Source: Lingula anatina (lineage: Eukaryota > Brachiopoda > Lingulata > Lingulida > Lingulidae). Taken from it: a DNA stretch of 64,000 bases. The stretch spans positions 71,817-135,816 of the forward strand of contig NW_019773925.1 in the NCBI RefSeq assembly GCF_001039355.2, in the 5' to 3' direction. A model generated the notes under the pieces. The model had not been told where the DNA came from, did no database searches, and saw only the letters and a program-made list of their open reading frames with translations. A program made the position numbers and the translations under genes. Positions 12,741 to 31,412 of the stretch are shown piece after piece (the stretch's first letter is position 1; every line of letters starts with the position of its first letter).

Positions 12741-13453
12741 AGAAATGGTGGCCATTACTTTTTGCTTTAGAACTATTAACTATGAATTAATTATGTATAT
12801 CTGTTCAAGCTCAAGGAAGTGCAAGTAAAGATTATTTGAAAAAATGTGGTCGTTTTTTATTGTTATTTTAAAACTACTTTTCAATTGGGCTAAAAAGACC
12901 CCTTTTTCATTTATACTACCATTCTGTTACAGCACCTTTATGCCCAGAGACTTAGCAGTCTAGTAATTAAACAACTTCAGTTGGAAAAAATTTATTTTTA
13001 TTATTCAAGCGATCGATTTCTAGGATAGCTGCGATAGACTAAACAATACATTTTTGGTATGAAATTTATATTATTTGAGATATTTCAACACGACGTCAGC
13101 TGTTTTCCTGTCACTTACATGTATATATAGAATAAAGGTATGACATAAAACATATTAGTCAAAAAAATATAAGCAATGGCTATCAAAAGTTTTTAAAACA
13201 TTAAACTACAAATTCAAACCTAACCAACTAAATAACAAAGCCAAAGCAAAAGTCAAAACTCGCATGAGTAGGGTTCGTACTGCAACGCTCTTCTCACATT
13301 CTATGCACAATTGATAACAGAACACCTTCCTTTTTCAGTTTTATTTCACATTCTGGCAATCCAGTTTAATGGCATATTTGCGATATCGGCCTTTCATTTG
13401 TTATCAAACTTGAGAAAAACATCTATCTGGGAACTCCGCTTCAATGCACGTCT
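12741..13453. other. Convergent intergenic region, laminin / glutamate receptor
   Basis: About 0.7 kb between the last laminin polyadenylation candidate and the minus-strand stop at 13454. A minus-strand AATAAA (plus TTTATT at 13340-13345), about 110 bp past the receptor stop, is a plausible polyadenylation signal for that gene. Nothing else is recognised. Confidence 0.5.
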
Positions 13454-21150
<7,697 letters not shown>

Positions 21151-21903
21151 CTTGGATGCTAAGCGGTCCCCGAAATCACCAGTTCAATCAGTTCAAAATT
21201 CTATAACGGCTCAGTAGCCTACATAAAAAGTTTAACTAGGTCGCGACGCGATAAAGGCTATGACGACTATCTGCTGGTTTAAAACGAGTCGCAGGGTTGA
21301 CGTCATGGGAGTATGGCGTATGACAAAATAAATGCAGTGATAAAATGCAATATAATTAAGTCCTGGGTTTTACTCCATTCAGTAGCATTTAAATTCTCTT
21401 CACAATAAAATGGGTTTGTATTTAAATGTGAGAGAGTAGATTATAGGACCCTAATCACCTCCAATATCTTTCTTGACGTTATCAAGTTTTTAGAGCGAAA
21501 CTAGGTCGTTTGCACAGTTTACGGCCCACGCCGGGGACAAGGAATTGTGTGGTGGCTGAAAATACACCTGGACGCCCTTTATGCCTACACCTATACACGG
21601 TAAATTAGGCCGTACTGAACGCAAGGATGCAGAAGCGACTTATTCACGTAGAATCAGAATAAACAAAATGTAACCGACAAAATCATTTTATTATTGTTAG
21701 AGGGGTTATAAAACAAACATATCACTTTTGAGTTGACTTGATGCTCCATATAGTAAGGACTTTACGGGGAAAACCTTGTGTGCTTCCCGCCCCAATCTCA
21801 ATTGGGACCCTATTCCAAAAATGATTGCAGGTTTTATTACATGTACATCTGCGTTTAATTAAATTTAATTAATTAATTAAATTTAATTAATTAATTAATT
21901 AAT

Positions 21904-21934
<31 letters not shown>

Positions 21935-23287
21935 TCGAAATAACCAAAGCGCACGTGAAATCTAGATCTGCTAAATAGACTTAGCGGTATACCTGCGCTT
22001 CGCAAAATGTGGCTTAGCTTCGCGTCAGCAAACTCTTCACCGGGAAATAAAATACTGATCTCGAGATGAAGACGAAGGTAACTGCAGAGACACGACAGAT
22101 GCGTATTACGTTATGAGTGTTATTAGTCTTTTTTCATTCAATTCAAAGCACACTATTTAATTTTCACCTGTTTCATTGCTGGTAAAAAAAAGATTCAGAC
22201 ATTGATCCAGTCCCTGTATGTCCACGTGTTATACATGGATAGGCCTAATACAACTTGCTGAGAAACCTAATTCAAAAGTACTTAAATTGAAACTAATTTT
22301 TCATCTTTGTGATTCAACCTAATGTGTTATCGTTACGGATTTCAATAAATGCAGGGTCTATGACGTATCATAATGAGTTTCTGATTTTTTTTTTCCATAC
22401 AAACAATTTTTCGTTCGGCGTTCATTATCCCGTTGCTTCAACATTAGTAACTTTTCTCCTTTTCATGACCTTGTCCAAATTCTGTTCGATATCTCACTGC
22501 CCGATTAAGCCTCGTCACTGACTCACAGGCCTGATTGTCTATCATAATAATCAATAAATCAGTGCTGCTATTGAAAAAAACAAATAGAAGTGCAAACATT
22601 TGCTACAGAAGCTATCAAAATCTGTGTTAGTATGATATAAGTCGCATCACAATACAAGTAATAAATTTTGAAATCAGAAGTTTCTTTAGAAGCTCATACT
22701 ACATTGGACCCCATTAAGAAAAAACAGTGAATATTTGCTGAATAACTATTGAACTCATTTATTTCTAAAAAATATGAATTTTCTTGGCCCCACCCGTTCA
22801 TGAGTCACAAATTTTCCCCGTATTTTATCCAACACCATGAAATCAAAGAACAATCTACACTATCAAAATTAATAACATTTTAGCAAAATACTGACGAAGA
22901 ATTAAAAGCAGATTGCGGTGTGGTTGGGTGCAGAAAGTGACTTGTTAGAGGTTTTATTCGGTATGTTATATGCTCTAATCTACATGTACGTAAGCTACAG
23001 CAGATATATAAGTAGAGACCCCCCTTACCTAACTGAATAATTTTTCAGTTGAGGCATCCGGCAATTATGTTTTGAATGACGTTCGTTTTGGACAAGACCA
23101 TTTGTGAATGTTGCTCCAATTGTAACTTCATATACGCCCCTCTATAACTACTGGAAACAACAGTTACTTAAAGTTAAATCCATTTCTTTCACTCCGTCCA
23201 GTTGAAGTTCCCTTGTCAACTCAAGATTTTTGGACTGAGTGGCATTTGGATGAACGGATCTGTCTGCCGGATGCTCCAGGATGCTGT
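21151..23287. other. Intergenic region upstream of the glutamate receptor
   Basis: Holds the receptor promoter (upstream of 21150 on the minus strand) and the 3' flank of mosaic gene A. A TTAA/TTTA run spans about 21856-21934. Sequence at about 22420-23160 is duplicated with divergence at about 30700-31310, so it belongs to the tandem unit. I see no gene here. Confidence 0.5.
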
Positions 23288-25981
23288 TTACGGGGGCGGG
23301 GTCATCCCGCTACAGTCTAGCTCCTTGCAGCACTTCCCAGGGGCCGGCTGTTTGAGTTGGCATCCGGCCGGAACTGGAAGATTTGTCCAGTCAGGGCACC
23401 TATATATAGACATAAAGAATCGGGTGCAGGCACGCTTTGTAGAATATAGGAACAGAAATCATCATTGCCACATATTGGCTAATTCCCAATGAAACTGTCG
23501 ATCTATGTAGGTCGATCCAACTCCGTCGGGGTTCTCTCTGAGTGTAATCAGATTCAGAGTCTCCGCGGAATTGGATCGATCTACGTAGATAGATAATTTC
23601 ATTGGAAATGCGCCATATAGCTGTATTTAAATTGATTAAATGAAAACACATCAAAAGGGAAAAGTTTCAGAAAAGCGTTTTACTTACACCTTTTCGCAAT
23701 ATACCTTATTGGTACCGATGCAAATACAGGATTGAGTGCAGCCGAATATTCTCTTTTCCATTAACTTCAATAGTACTCCATCTATCAAACACATGTCTAC
23801 AAAGATAAGGGTTCAATGACAATGTGCAAGAACTGGAACACGGACTGAAGAAAGATGGATGATTGTTACCGGGAAGGGGGGGGGGCATTTAGATCTGACT
23901 ATACCTTAAAAAGCTGACACCAAAGCAACCAGAAACAGTTGTAATCCTTCCAAATTAAAAAACAATGTGAAGAAAAGATAAAACCTGAATCGACCACCGA
24001 AAACTGAAAAATGACAGTAGTATCTTATTTCTGAATTTTAAACAACCACTAAAAACGAATGTTCACACAGAAAACAGAAAAAAATCATAATACAATAGCA
24101 TAAAATTTAGTTTTACTTACTTGGAGGGGGAGTTCGTATTGGAGTTGTAGTTGTGGGGGTGGTGGTTGATGTTGTGGTTGTAGTTGGTTTTGTTGTGGTA
24201 GTAGGTTTAGTGGTGGTTGTGGTAGGTTGTGTGGTGGTTGTTGTAGGTTTAGTGGTGGATGTGGTAGGTTTTGTGGTGGTTTTTGCAGGTTTAGTGGTGG
24301 TTGTGGTTGATTGTTTGGTGGTTATTGTAGGTTTAGTGGTGGTTGTGGTTGGTTGTGTGGTTGTTGTTGTAGGTTTAGTGGTAGTTGTGGCTGGTTGTTT
24401 GGTGGTTGTGGTAGGTGTAGTGGTAGTCGTGGTTGGTGTAGTGGTGGTTGTGGTAGGTTTAGTGGTGGTTGTGGTAGGTTGCGTGGTGGTTATGGTAGGT
24501 GTAGTGGTGGTTGTGGTAGGTGTAGTCGTGGTTGTGGTAGGTTTAGTGGTGGTTGTGGTTGGTTGAGTGGTGGTTGTGGTAGGTGTAGTCGTGGTTGTGG
24601 TAGGTGTAGTGGTGCTTGTGGTAGGTGTAGTCGTGGTTGTGGTGGGTTTAGTAGTGGTTGTGGTTGGTTGAGTGGTGGTTGTGGTAGGTGTAGTGGTGGT
24701 TGTGGTAGGTTGTATGGTGGTTATGGTAGGTTGTGTGGTAGCTATAGGCATCCGTGTTTTAAACGTAGTCTTATATGCAGGATTCAGCTTTCCAGTGGTA
24801 GGAACAGAGGTGGTCGATACTGAATTAAACAAATGAAAATATAATCATGGTGACTACACATAACAAAATTTAAATTTCACTTCAGAACCTGCGTAAATGT
24901 ATTATATATATAATGTGCATTATTCAAAGAAAACATAAAACTGTTATAAGTATATGAATGGGTATAATACTAAATATTCCATTAAAGTTCGTCGTTTTAA
25001 AACATTGGTACCATGAATGCTTAAGACGAAATTTTCTTTATATTGAAAAGTATTTTTTTCTCACCTCCATCACAATTCTCTCCTGTGGCAAACATCGTAT
25101 ACTGAGACAGATACTGGATCATAGTATTGCGGTCTAAGTGCTTCCTTTTGTAGAAGAAACATTCAGTGCTAAGCTGTGTTCCAAATTCGTCGTTGTGGTA
25201 GACCGCACCCACACACCAGTGAAAAGAACGACAAGCTTGTATACACTGGGCCGGAGATATTCCATGTTGGAAGTAGGAGAATTGAGTTTTGGGGAAGCGT
25301 CCCTTGATCACACACTCGACATCTGTGCAAACAAAAAAAGATATTTTTATTATTACATGTGAACATAAGGTGTGATTTACATAAGCATATCTTTTCTGAA
25401 TGCGTGTTCGTCTTTTTTGAACAAAGAAGCACGTCTATTTTTGCGTTCAGAGAATAATAAGTTTATGAAATTGAAATAGTCGCACTTCGTCCATGTATCA
25501 CGTGTATGACATACCTTTAGCTGTTGTCGTAATGGCAATGGTTGGTCTCTGCGTGGAGGGGGTGGATTTCGTGGTCTTCGTGGTTGTTGATGTGGTGGCG
25601 GCAGTGGACTTACTAGTGCTGGTTGTAGTTGTCGTTGTAGTACTTGCCGTTGTTGTCGGTAGGGTAGTTGTTGTCGTCGGTTGGGTTGTTGTTGTTGTCG
25701 GTTGGGTTGTTGTTGTCGGAAGGGTTGTTGTTGTTGTCGGTTGGGTTGTTGTTGTCGGAAGGGTTGCTGTTGTTGTCGGTTGGGTTGTTGTTGTCGGTTG
25801 GGTAGTTGTCGTTTTCGGCTTCAGCGCGAACTTACCATGGTCTGAAATGTTCATTTTGTTCTGTTTATTTTACGTTTCTGTTACAAATTTAGATCACATC
25901 TTCGCTTTTAACATTTTTCCAATACGAGTAATTTTGAAAGGTATGAACTGAACTGGGTGCGATGCAATAGTTTTCTTCTTC

Positions 25982-26012
<31 letters not shown>

Positions 26013-29000
26013 CATTATTATTATTATTGAAAATATCTTATCAAAAGATTTAATCCTTTTTGAGTTACCCTTCATTACCAACTTATATATATATAATGCA
26101 CGTGCTTACCTACACATGATTTTACATAAGACGTCCACCCACGACCGGAAGGTGGCGCTTTCGCCGCGGTATTTTTCATGGTTCCAAAAACTTCACAGCT
26201 ACTGGTGACGTGTTCATATGACACGGCAAGACATTTAGGATTACCATAGCATTCTGCTTTACAACTCTCTATCGTAATTCCTACCAAAGACTTAGTCGGC
26301 ACGGAAGGCAATATGTGGTTGTTTATCTGTATGGAGTTCCTGCAAGAAGCTGTAAGAAAAGAAGTTAAGGCTTTGTGAATAGTTGGCTTGTTGACCTTAA
26401 ATAGAGGGCAATGCAGCGTTATAAAATTATCCGAAGACCAATCTTATTTTAAATGCCATTATGGATTGAGAGTCTCCATTATTATATTGTTAATTATAAC
26501 GCAAAACTTGTCAGGACGGTTAAAATATTTTGTATATTTCTTCTCTTTGGCAGATTTAGGATTCGAGAGGGGACGACCAAAATTTTCAGCTACACCTCTT
26601 TTCGCTGCGACGATTATTTCGAAAATGGGTCAATTCGGAGCTTTCATGAAATTCTGACTGCCCAAAATATGGTTATGTGTGAGAAGGAACGGGGGACTGG
26701 CACCGCCACTTTGTTTTGAGAAGAGGGGATGGATCTTGCCGATATTCCGAATGGAAATAGTGTCGAGGAAGTACTATAGGCTTATTAAGTACCGACTGAA
26801 AAAAAGCCATACCTCTGAAGCAGTTCCCATTACTTGTGAAAAGCTTCCACTGAATAAGAAATTGTATCTCTGTATGTGGCGTGAAAAACTTCGCGTTGTA
26901 AAACAGACATTGAGTGCTCAACGCCTGGCCCCTCTCGTCATCATGATACGCCGCAGCAACACAGTCTTGATGAACACTACAAGCTGCTTTACAGTTGCTG
27001 GGAGATATGCCGTACACAGCGTTGAATTGCTGCGTTTTCGGATACCTGTTTTCTAGTACACATTCAACGTCCGGTTTTCCTTAGAGAAATAATGTACAAG
27101 AATCGATGAGATAGTTATGAGCGTTTTTTAAATAAATCAATATTTGGATGATATCTTTAAGAACAGGAATATTATACATGTAGAACGAAGTAACTTGGAA
27201 GTGGTGCACTTTGCAGCTGTTGGACTACTTCCCTTTTAGATTTTGGATTCAGTGTAATGTATCAAGACACAATAAAGCTTGACAAGTGTCAAATAAAAAA
27301 AATCTGTAGCAAAATGTACAATATTTCTTACCATTGAATGTTCTGATACCTAGTTCTGCAACAGTGAAAAAGCCATCTCGGATTTTCCCGTCAACGGTTG
27401 TCGATATTGCTGGCTTGGACGTTATAGGGGGCGATTTTGTGGAAGTGGTCGTAGAAGTGGTAGTCGTTGGACTGGTAGTCGTAGAACTGGTAGTCGTCGA
27501 TGTGGTAGTCGTTGGACTGGGAGAAGTGGGTTGGGTAGTTGTCTTAATGGCTTTCTTGGTATCAGCGTTGCATCCTTCCCCACGGCAAAGACAGAGCACT
27601 TGGTCTCTGCTGTCAATTTTCTGGGGTCTACATCCGTCATAGTCCAGGTTTACTCCATATAGACTGCCGCTATGACTATAACAACCTTTATTGTGGACAG
27701 TGACTGAAAAACCAAACACATGAACTGATTAGTTTCAGATACACGAAGTATGTCTGACAAAATAGTACAAAATTTACTGCAAATAATATGAATATTATAC
27801 TTGCTCTCTAGTAGGCCTATATCTTATCTTATGTTTCTCTGAATCCATTACTTTTCTAGATATGCGTTTCGTTTTAGACATTTAAATGTTTGGTGCACAC
27901 GATTGGTTCTTGTGGTAAGTTACGATCTCCGACTGTGTATAACACGCCCTTTAAAGAATTACTGCATAGAAACATCATTTGTTATTACCTTCTTCTTTTT
28001 AACATCAAACCTTATGCTTTTTATTATTTACTATTTATTTACTTATTTTATTTATTAATTAATTAATTAATTATTATTATTATTATTTTGTGAAACAACG
28101 CTTCCAACATGCAAACTGTTGCTCCTACCTCTGTCTTCTTTCAATCTGGTGAAACATCTAAAACCAGTCTGACACTTCCCAGCTACGGCTGGATTGATCT
28201 TAATGTTCTCACACGTGGAGCCATAGCAGTCGTAACAAGACCATCCTGACACTGAAACGATGAAATACTGCATGTACTTACTGCAAAACTATGAATTTAT
28301 CGTAACAAGGTGGTCTGGCATACAATATTGCAAACGGGAAGCGATATGGTACTTTCTCGGCATGACATACTGAGATAGGCCTACAATGACACACAGGTAT
28401 AGTGAAATCCGTCATATCTTCCGTAGTGTACTGTACATATCGTGAAGCGAGCTAAGTAGAACAGTTAGTATTAGAATGAACATGATCTCGGCTTATAGAG
28501 ATACTGCATGAATAAGATATGTCCGAACAATTAAACAAGTCCTTTTCCGTCTCTTCCCCCTCTAGGTCTCAATACAAGGATGGTTATTCGTGGTTATTAT
28601 TTTATATTTAAAAATCGTCAATAAAATCATTCTAATCAAAAGACTTCCTCTTCGATGAACCCGTGAATGAACCCGTTGCTAAATGAATGAAAATTTATTT
28701 CTGTTAGGAAATGAATGATAAAAACTACATATGCAAAAGAATCAAATCAAATATGTTCGACTAATTGGAAAAAAATATTCAGCTGACCTTTCAATAAAAT
28801 TTTCTAAACAGTTTGCACGCAAGAAAAATGTCTTCTTTTCCGGTAGACACAAATACGCACGTGTGAGGCCATGTGTCGAACTCATAGCTGAGAACTGGTT
28901 TGATGTCTCGATTAGTCTATTTTTCAAGTGTATTTTTGAAGAAAATAACGAAATTCTTACCTCTAGCGCAGCTCACCAAAAGAACGAGAAAAATGACTTT

Positions 29001-29021
29001 GAATAAACTTTCTCCCTGCAT
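23288..29021 (-). CDS. Secreted Ly6 / mucin / PAN-like / VWC mosaic protein, copy A (853 aa)
   Basis: Complete in 10 exons: 29021-28961, 28245-28129, 27703-27332, 27079-26813, 26349-26110, 25841-25515, 25322-25065, 24819-24121, 23796-23688, 23399-23288; 2562 nt. Signal peptide (MQGESLFKVIFLVLLVSCAR), then a three-finger Ly6 fold at about 22-107 with ten Cys ending CLCRGEGCN. Next come a Thr-rich linker (108-183), PAN-like 1 (184-272), PAN-like 2 (273-352), a Thr-rich block (353-461), PAN-like 3 (462-547), a 233-residue mucin block of ~7-residue PTTTTTx repeats (548-780), and a VWC-type domain (781-853: CTQSCICIG, then GKCCKELDCSG and a stop). All introns are phase 1 except the last, which is phase 2, so exons can be shuffled in frame. 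Probably an O-glycosylated extracellular or mucus protein. I do not recognise this architecture; function unknown. Confidence 0.85.
23482..23609. mobile_element. Short inverted-repeat element in the last intron of copy A
   Basis: About 128 bp with ~40-bp imperfect terminal inverted repeats. The left end starts attcccaatgaaactgtcga; the reverse complement of the right end starts atttccaatgaaattatcta. A diverged counterpart sits at the same site in copy B (31607-31739), so insertion preceded the duplication. Ends resemble the MITE at 19773/50666 (gatcgatc motifs). Confidence 0.65.
24121..24819 (-). repeat. Coding minisatellite (~21-bp units) in the mucin exon
   Basis: This single 699-bp exon of copy A is almost wholly a run of imperfect 21-bp units encoding PTTTTTQ/K/T heptads, a typical O-glycosylation substrate. 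The opposite strand reads as poly-Val/Gly and is not a gene. Confidence 0.9.
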
Positions 29022-29491
29022 CACATCAAAATATCACTTGCTTTTATAATGAATTAAAACACTTTGATCTTGCGCACCTGCGTCCCACTATAATCTGACC
29101 ATGACTTCCTCGAGATCCTAACAGGTGACAGGTTATCAGAGCCGAGAATGATATCATAATCAATATCTATAATTGGGCATAATTTTTATAAATGGGTTAG
29201 TCATCTGTATTGCAATGTGCAGTTTGGTGTGTTCGAAGTTGAGATAGCCGTGAACAGTGAACTAACATTACAAGTGCTATCAGTACATGATGCTTTGATA
29301 GGCCAACCAACTCTATAGCTTTAAACAGCAAGATTTTCTTTAAAAAATCTGTTAATTTTATCCAAAAAGTTAAATTTGAAGATCATTGCGACCCGCCCAA
29401 ATGTGTGAAAATTGTAATTTATTGTGCAATATTTCTTACCAATTTGGCACAATTAGGCGAATTTCAAATACCTTATTTTAGATATATGTAT

Positions 29492-29575
29492 GTGGCATGT
29501 TGACTGATGTAGCAGTGTAAGATAACTGTGTAATACCCGTGGGAAATGCCAGGTAGCACCTTGTTTTTCCGGTCT
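29492..29575. promoter_or_regulatory. Conserved upstream block, copy A
   Basis: About 85 bp starting gtggcatgttgactgatgta, roughly 470 bp upstream of the copy A start codon. It is almost unchanged at the same distance upstream of copies B and C, although neighbouring sequence has diverged from A. Candidate promoter or enhancer element, or an old repeat; no test is possible here. Confidence 0.35.
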
Positions 29576-30315
29576 CTAGGCATTATATCACAGCACTTAT
29601 ATGTAAGATATATCCAGACTATTACTCTGTACAGGGCAGGCCAGCATAAAAAATAATAATCATATTCGTGAGAAAACTAATGAACAAAATCAATTCTATA
29701 AGCCGTTACATTTTAAATCTTAGAAAACGAACTAAATTTTCACACCTATATTTATGAAAAATCCACTAAATCTTCAATGATAAATATAATATTTCTGGTA
29801 ATGCCTATTTAATCAACCGATGTGATTTATGACAAACTTAATGCCATATTTAGATTTTTTGCACTAGGACCTCTTCACACTGTTACCTGGCCTTGAGTCA
29901 CGGATGCAAATAGGCTGGTCATAATCGTACAATGGATAGTTAATATAATGTGTTTGTGAAGACTTTCGGCCCCCATACTGCAACAGGGGGTTGTCTCACT
30001 CCACTGCATAAGCACATCCTGGGATCACAATCATTACTAGGACTGATACTCTTACCCCATTTAGAGGGTCCAATAGGGTTTTATTATCGCCGATGAAGGC
30101 CACTTTCATTTCCCCGAAATGCGCGAAAGGTTCATTTTATTGAGCGTGATACGTGAAGCACCCTATATCATTCCTATGACCGTAAATGCGTTTTTTTCCT
30201 CCGCCCTTCATAAGACGAATGCATTATACCAGCTGATTCATTTTTTCTAGATTTTCGACAAGCATTATCAGTGCCATATAAATAAAGTTTTATTTCCCGT
30301 GAACCATCCCCCCTT

Positions 30316-30528
30316 CAATGGGGATCCCCATTTATTTTTATTGGGATCCCCAGTTTTTGCAAAATTAGTCCAATACGTCAATATCATGCCTGAGAACTTT
30401 TTGCAGCCACGAAAATCCCATTTTAGAATCGGTATCAAATACGTACGTTAGTTCGGCGCCATGGCAAAACGTGACGTTCCCCCATCCTGCAGGGATGGAC
30501 GTGCGGTTGAATACGTATAACCACATGG
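30316..30528 (-). pseudogene. Carboxylesterase C-terminal relic
   Basis: Reverse-strand similarity to about 42835-43070 of the esterase at 42688-46402: shared tgcaaaattagtccaatac-like block, [27 protein letters not shown]. About 15 bp before the catalytic His segment are missing, the frame shifts near WLQKV, and the rest of the gene is absent. It sits between mosaic copies A and B, where a unit esterase would be expected. Confidence 0.75.
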
Positions 30529-30529
30529 C

Positions 30530-30665
30530 CCATTGTAATTTCAGAAAAGACAAATCTTTGTAGTATAAAAGATATTCATGGCAACATGGACACAATTCTG
30601 TACAGAGCAAACCTAGCCTGGATATAAATGTAAGGACGATTACCTACATAATTACAGTACTCGGA
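30530..30665 (-). repeat. Dispersed repeat, copy 2
   Basis: Reverse-complement match to about 10100-10240 in the laminin intron. It begins exactly where similarity to the esterase ends, so it may mark the breakpoint of the relic. Confidence 0.7.
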
Positions 30666-31412
30666 TTTTATTTTAAAAATATCTTTTATTTCTCTGTTTT
30701 TGAGGCAAACAATTTCTTCTTGAACGTTCATTTACCCCGTTGTTTCAACATTAGCAATTGTTCTCTTTTTCATGACCTTGCCCAAATTCTGTTCGATATC
30801 TCACTGCCCGATTAAGCCTGATTGCCTATCACAATAATCAATAAATCAGTGCTGCTATTGAAAAAAAGAAAAAAAAATAGATAGAAGTGTAAGCATTTGC
30901 TAAAGAAGCTATCGTTATCTGTGTTAGAAGGATATAAGTTGCATCACAATTCCAATAATAAATACTGAAACCAGAAGCTAATACTACATTGGGCTCCATT
31001 AAGAGAAACACAGTGAATAGTTGCTGAATAACTATTCAGTTAATTTATTTCAATAATATGAGTTTTCTTGGCCCCACCGGATCATGTATTTTATCCAACA
31101 CCATGAAATCAAAGTACGTAAGCTACGGCAGATATGTAAGCAGAGACCCCCCTAACCTTACTGAATAGGTTTTCGGTTGAAGCATCCGGCAATTATGTTT
31201 AGAATGATGCTTGTTTTGGACAAGACCATTTGTGAATGTTGCTCCAATTCTAACTTCATATACGCCCCTCATATAATTGCTGGAGACAACAGTTACTTAA
31301 AGTTAAATCCGTTTCTTTCACTTCCTCCAGTTGAAGTTCCCTTGTCAACTCAAAAATTTTGGACTGAGTGGCATCTGGATAAACGGATCTGCCGGATGCT
31401 CCAGGATGCTGT

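Larger units (their letters stand above)
29022..31412. other. Intergenic region between mosaic copies A and B
   Basis: Contains the copy A promoter region, a relic esterase fragment (30316-30528), a dispersed repeat (30530-30665) and duplicated 3' flank of copy B (30700-31412). No intact gene is seen. Confidence 0.55.

Noticed and set aside
23202-23492. Plus-strand open frame of 96 codons, repeated at 31177-31617
   Set aside because: It is the antisense of the VWC exon, which fits splice signals, phase and a Cys pattern on the minus strand.
23706-23888. Minus-strand open frame over copy A exon 9
   Set aside because: Wrong frame. The acceptor at 23797 and the phase-1 entry give a different frame with CTQSCICIG, which is also open in copy B.
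24113-24121. In-frame TAA just after the mucin exon as the end of copy A
   Set aside because: The A/gtaagt donor at 24121 joins in phase to two further exons that complete a VWC domain; copy B has the same structure. A read-through isoform that ends here is still possible.
24153-24823. Long plus-strand open frames rich in Val or Gly/Cys opposite the mucin exon (also 25493-25951)
   Set aside because: They are the antisense of Thr-codon minisatellites that belong to a phase-consistent minus-strand gene.
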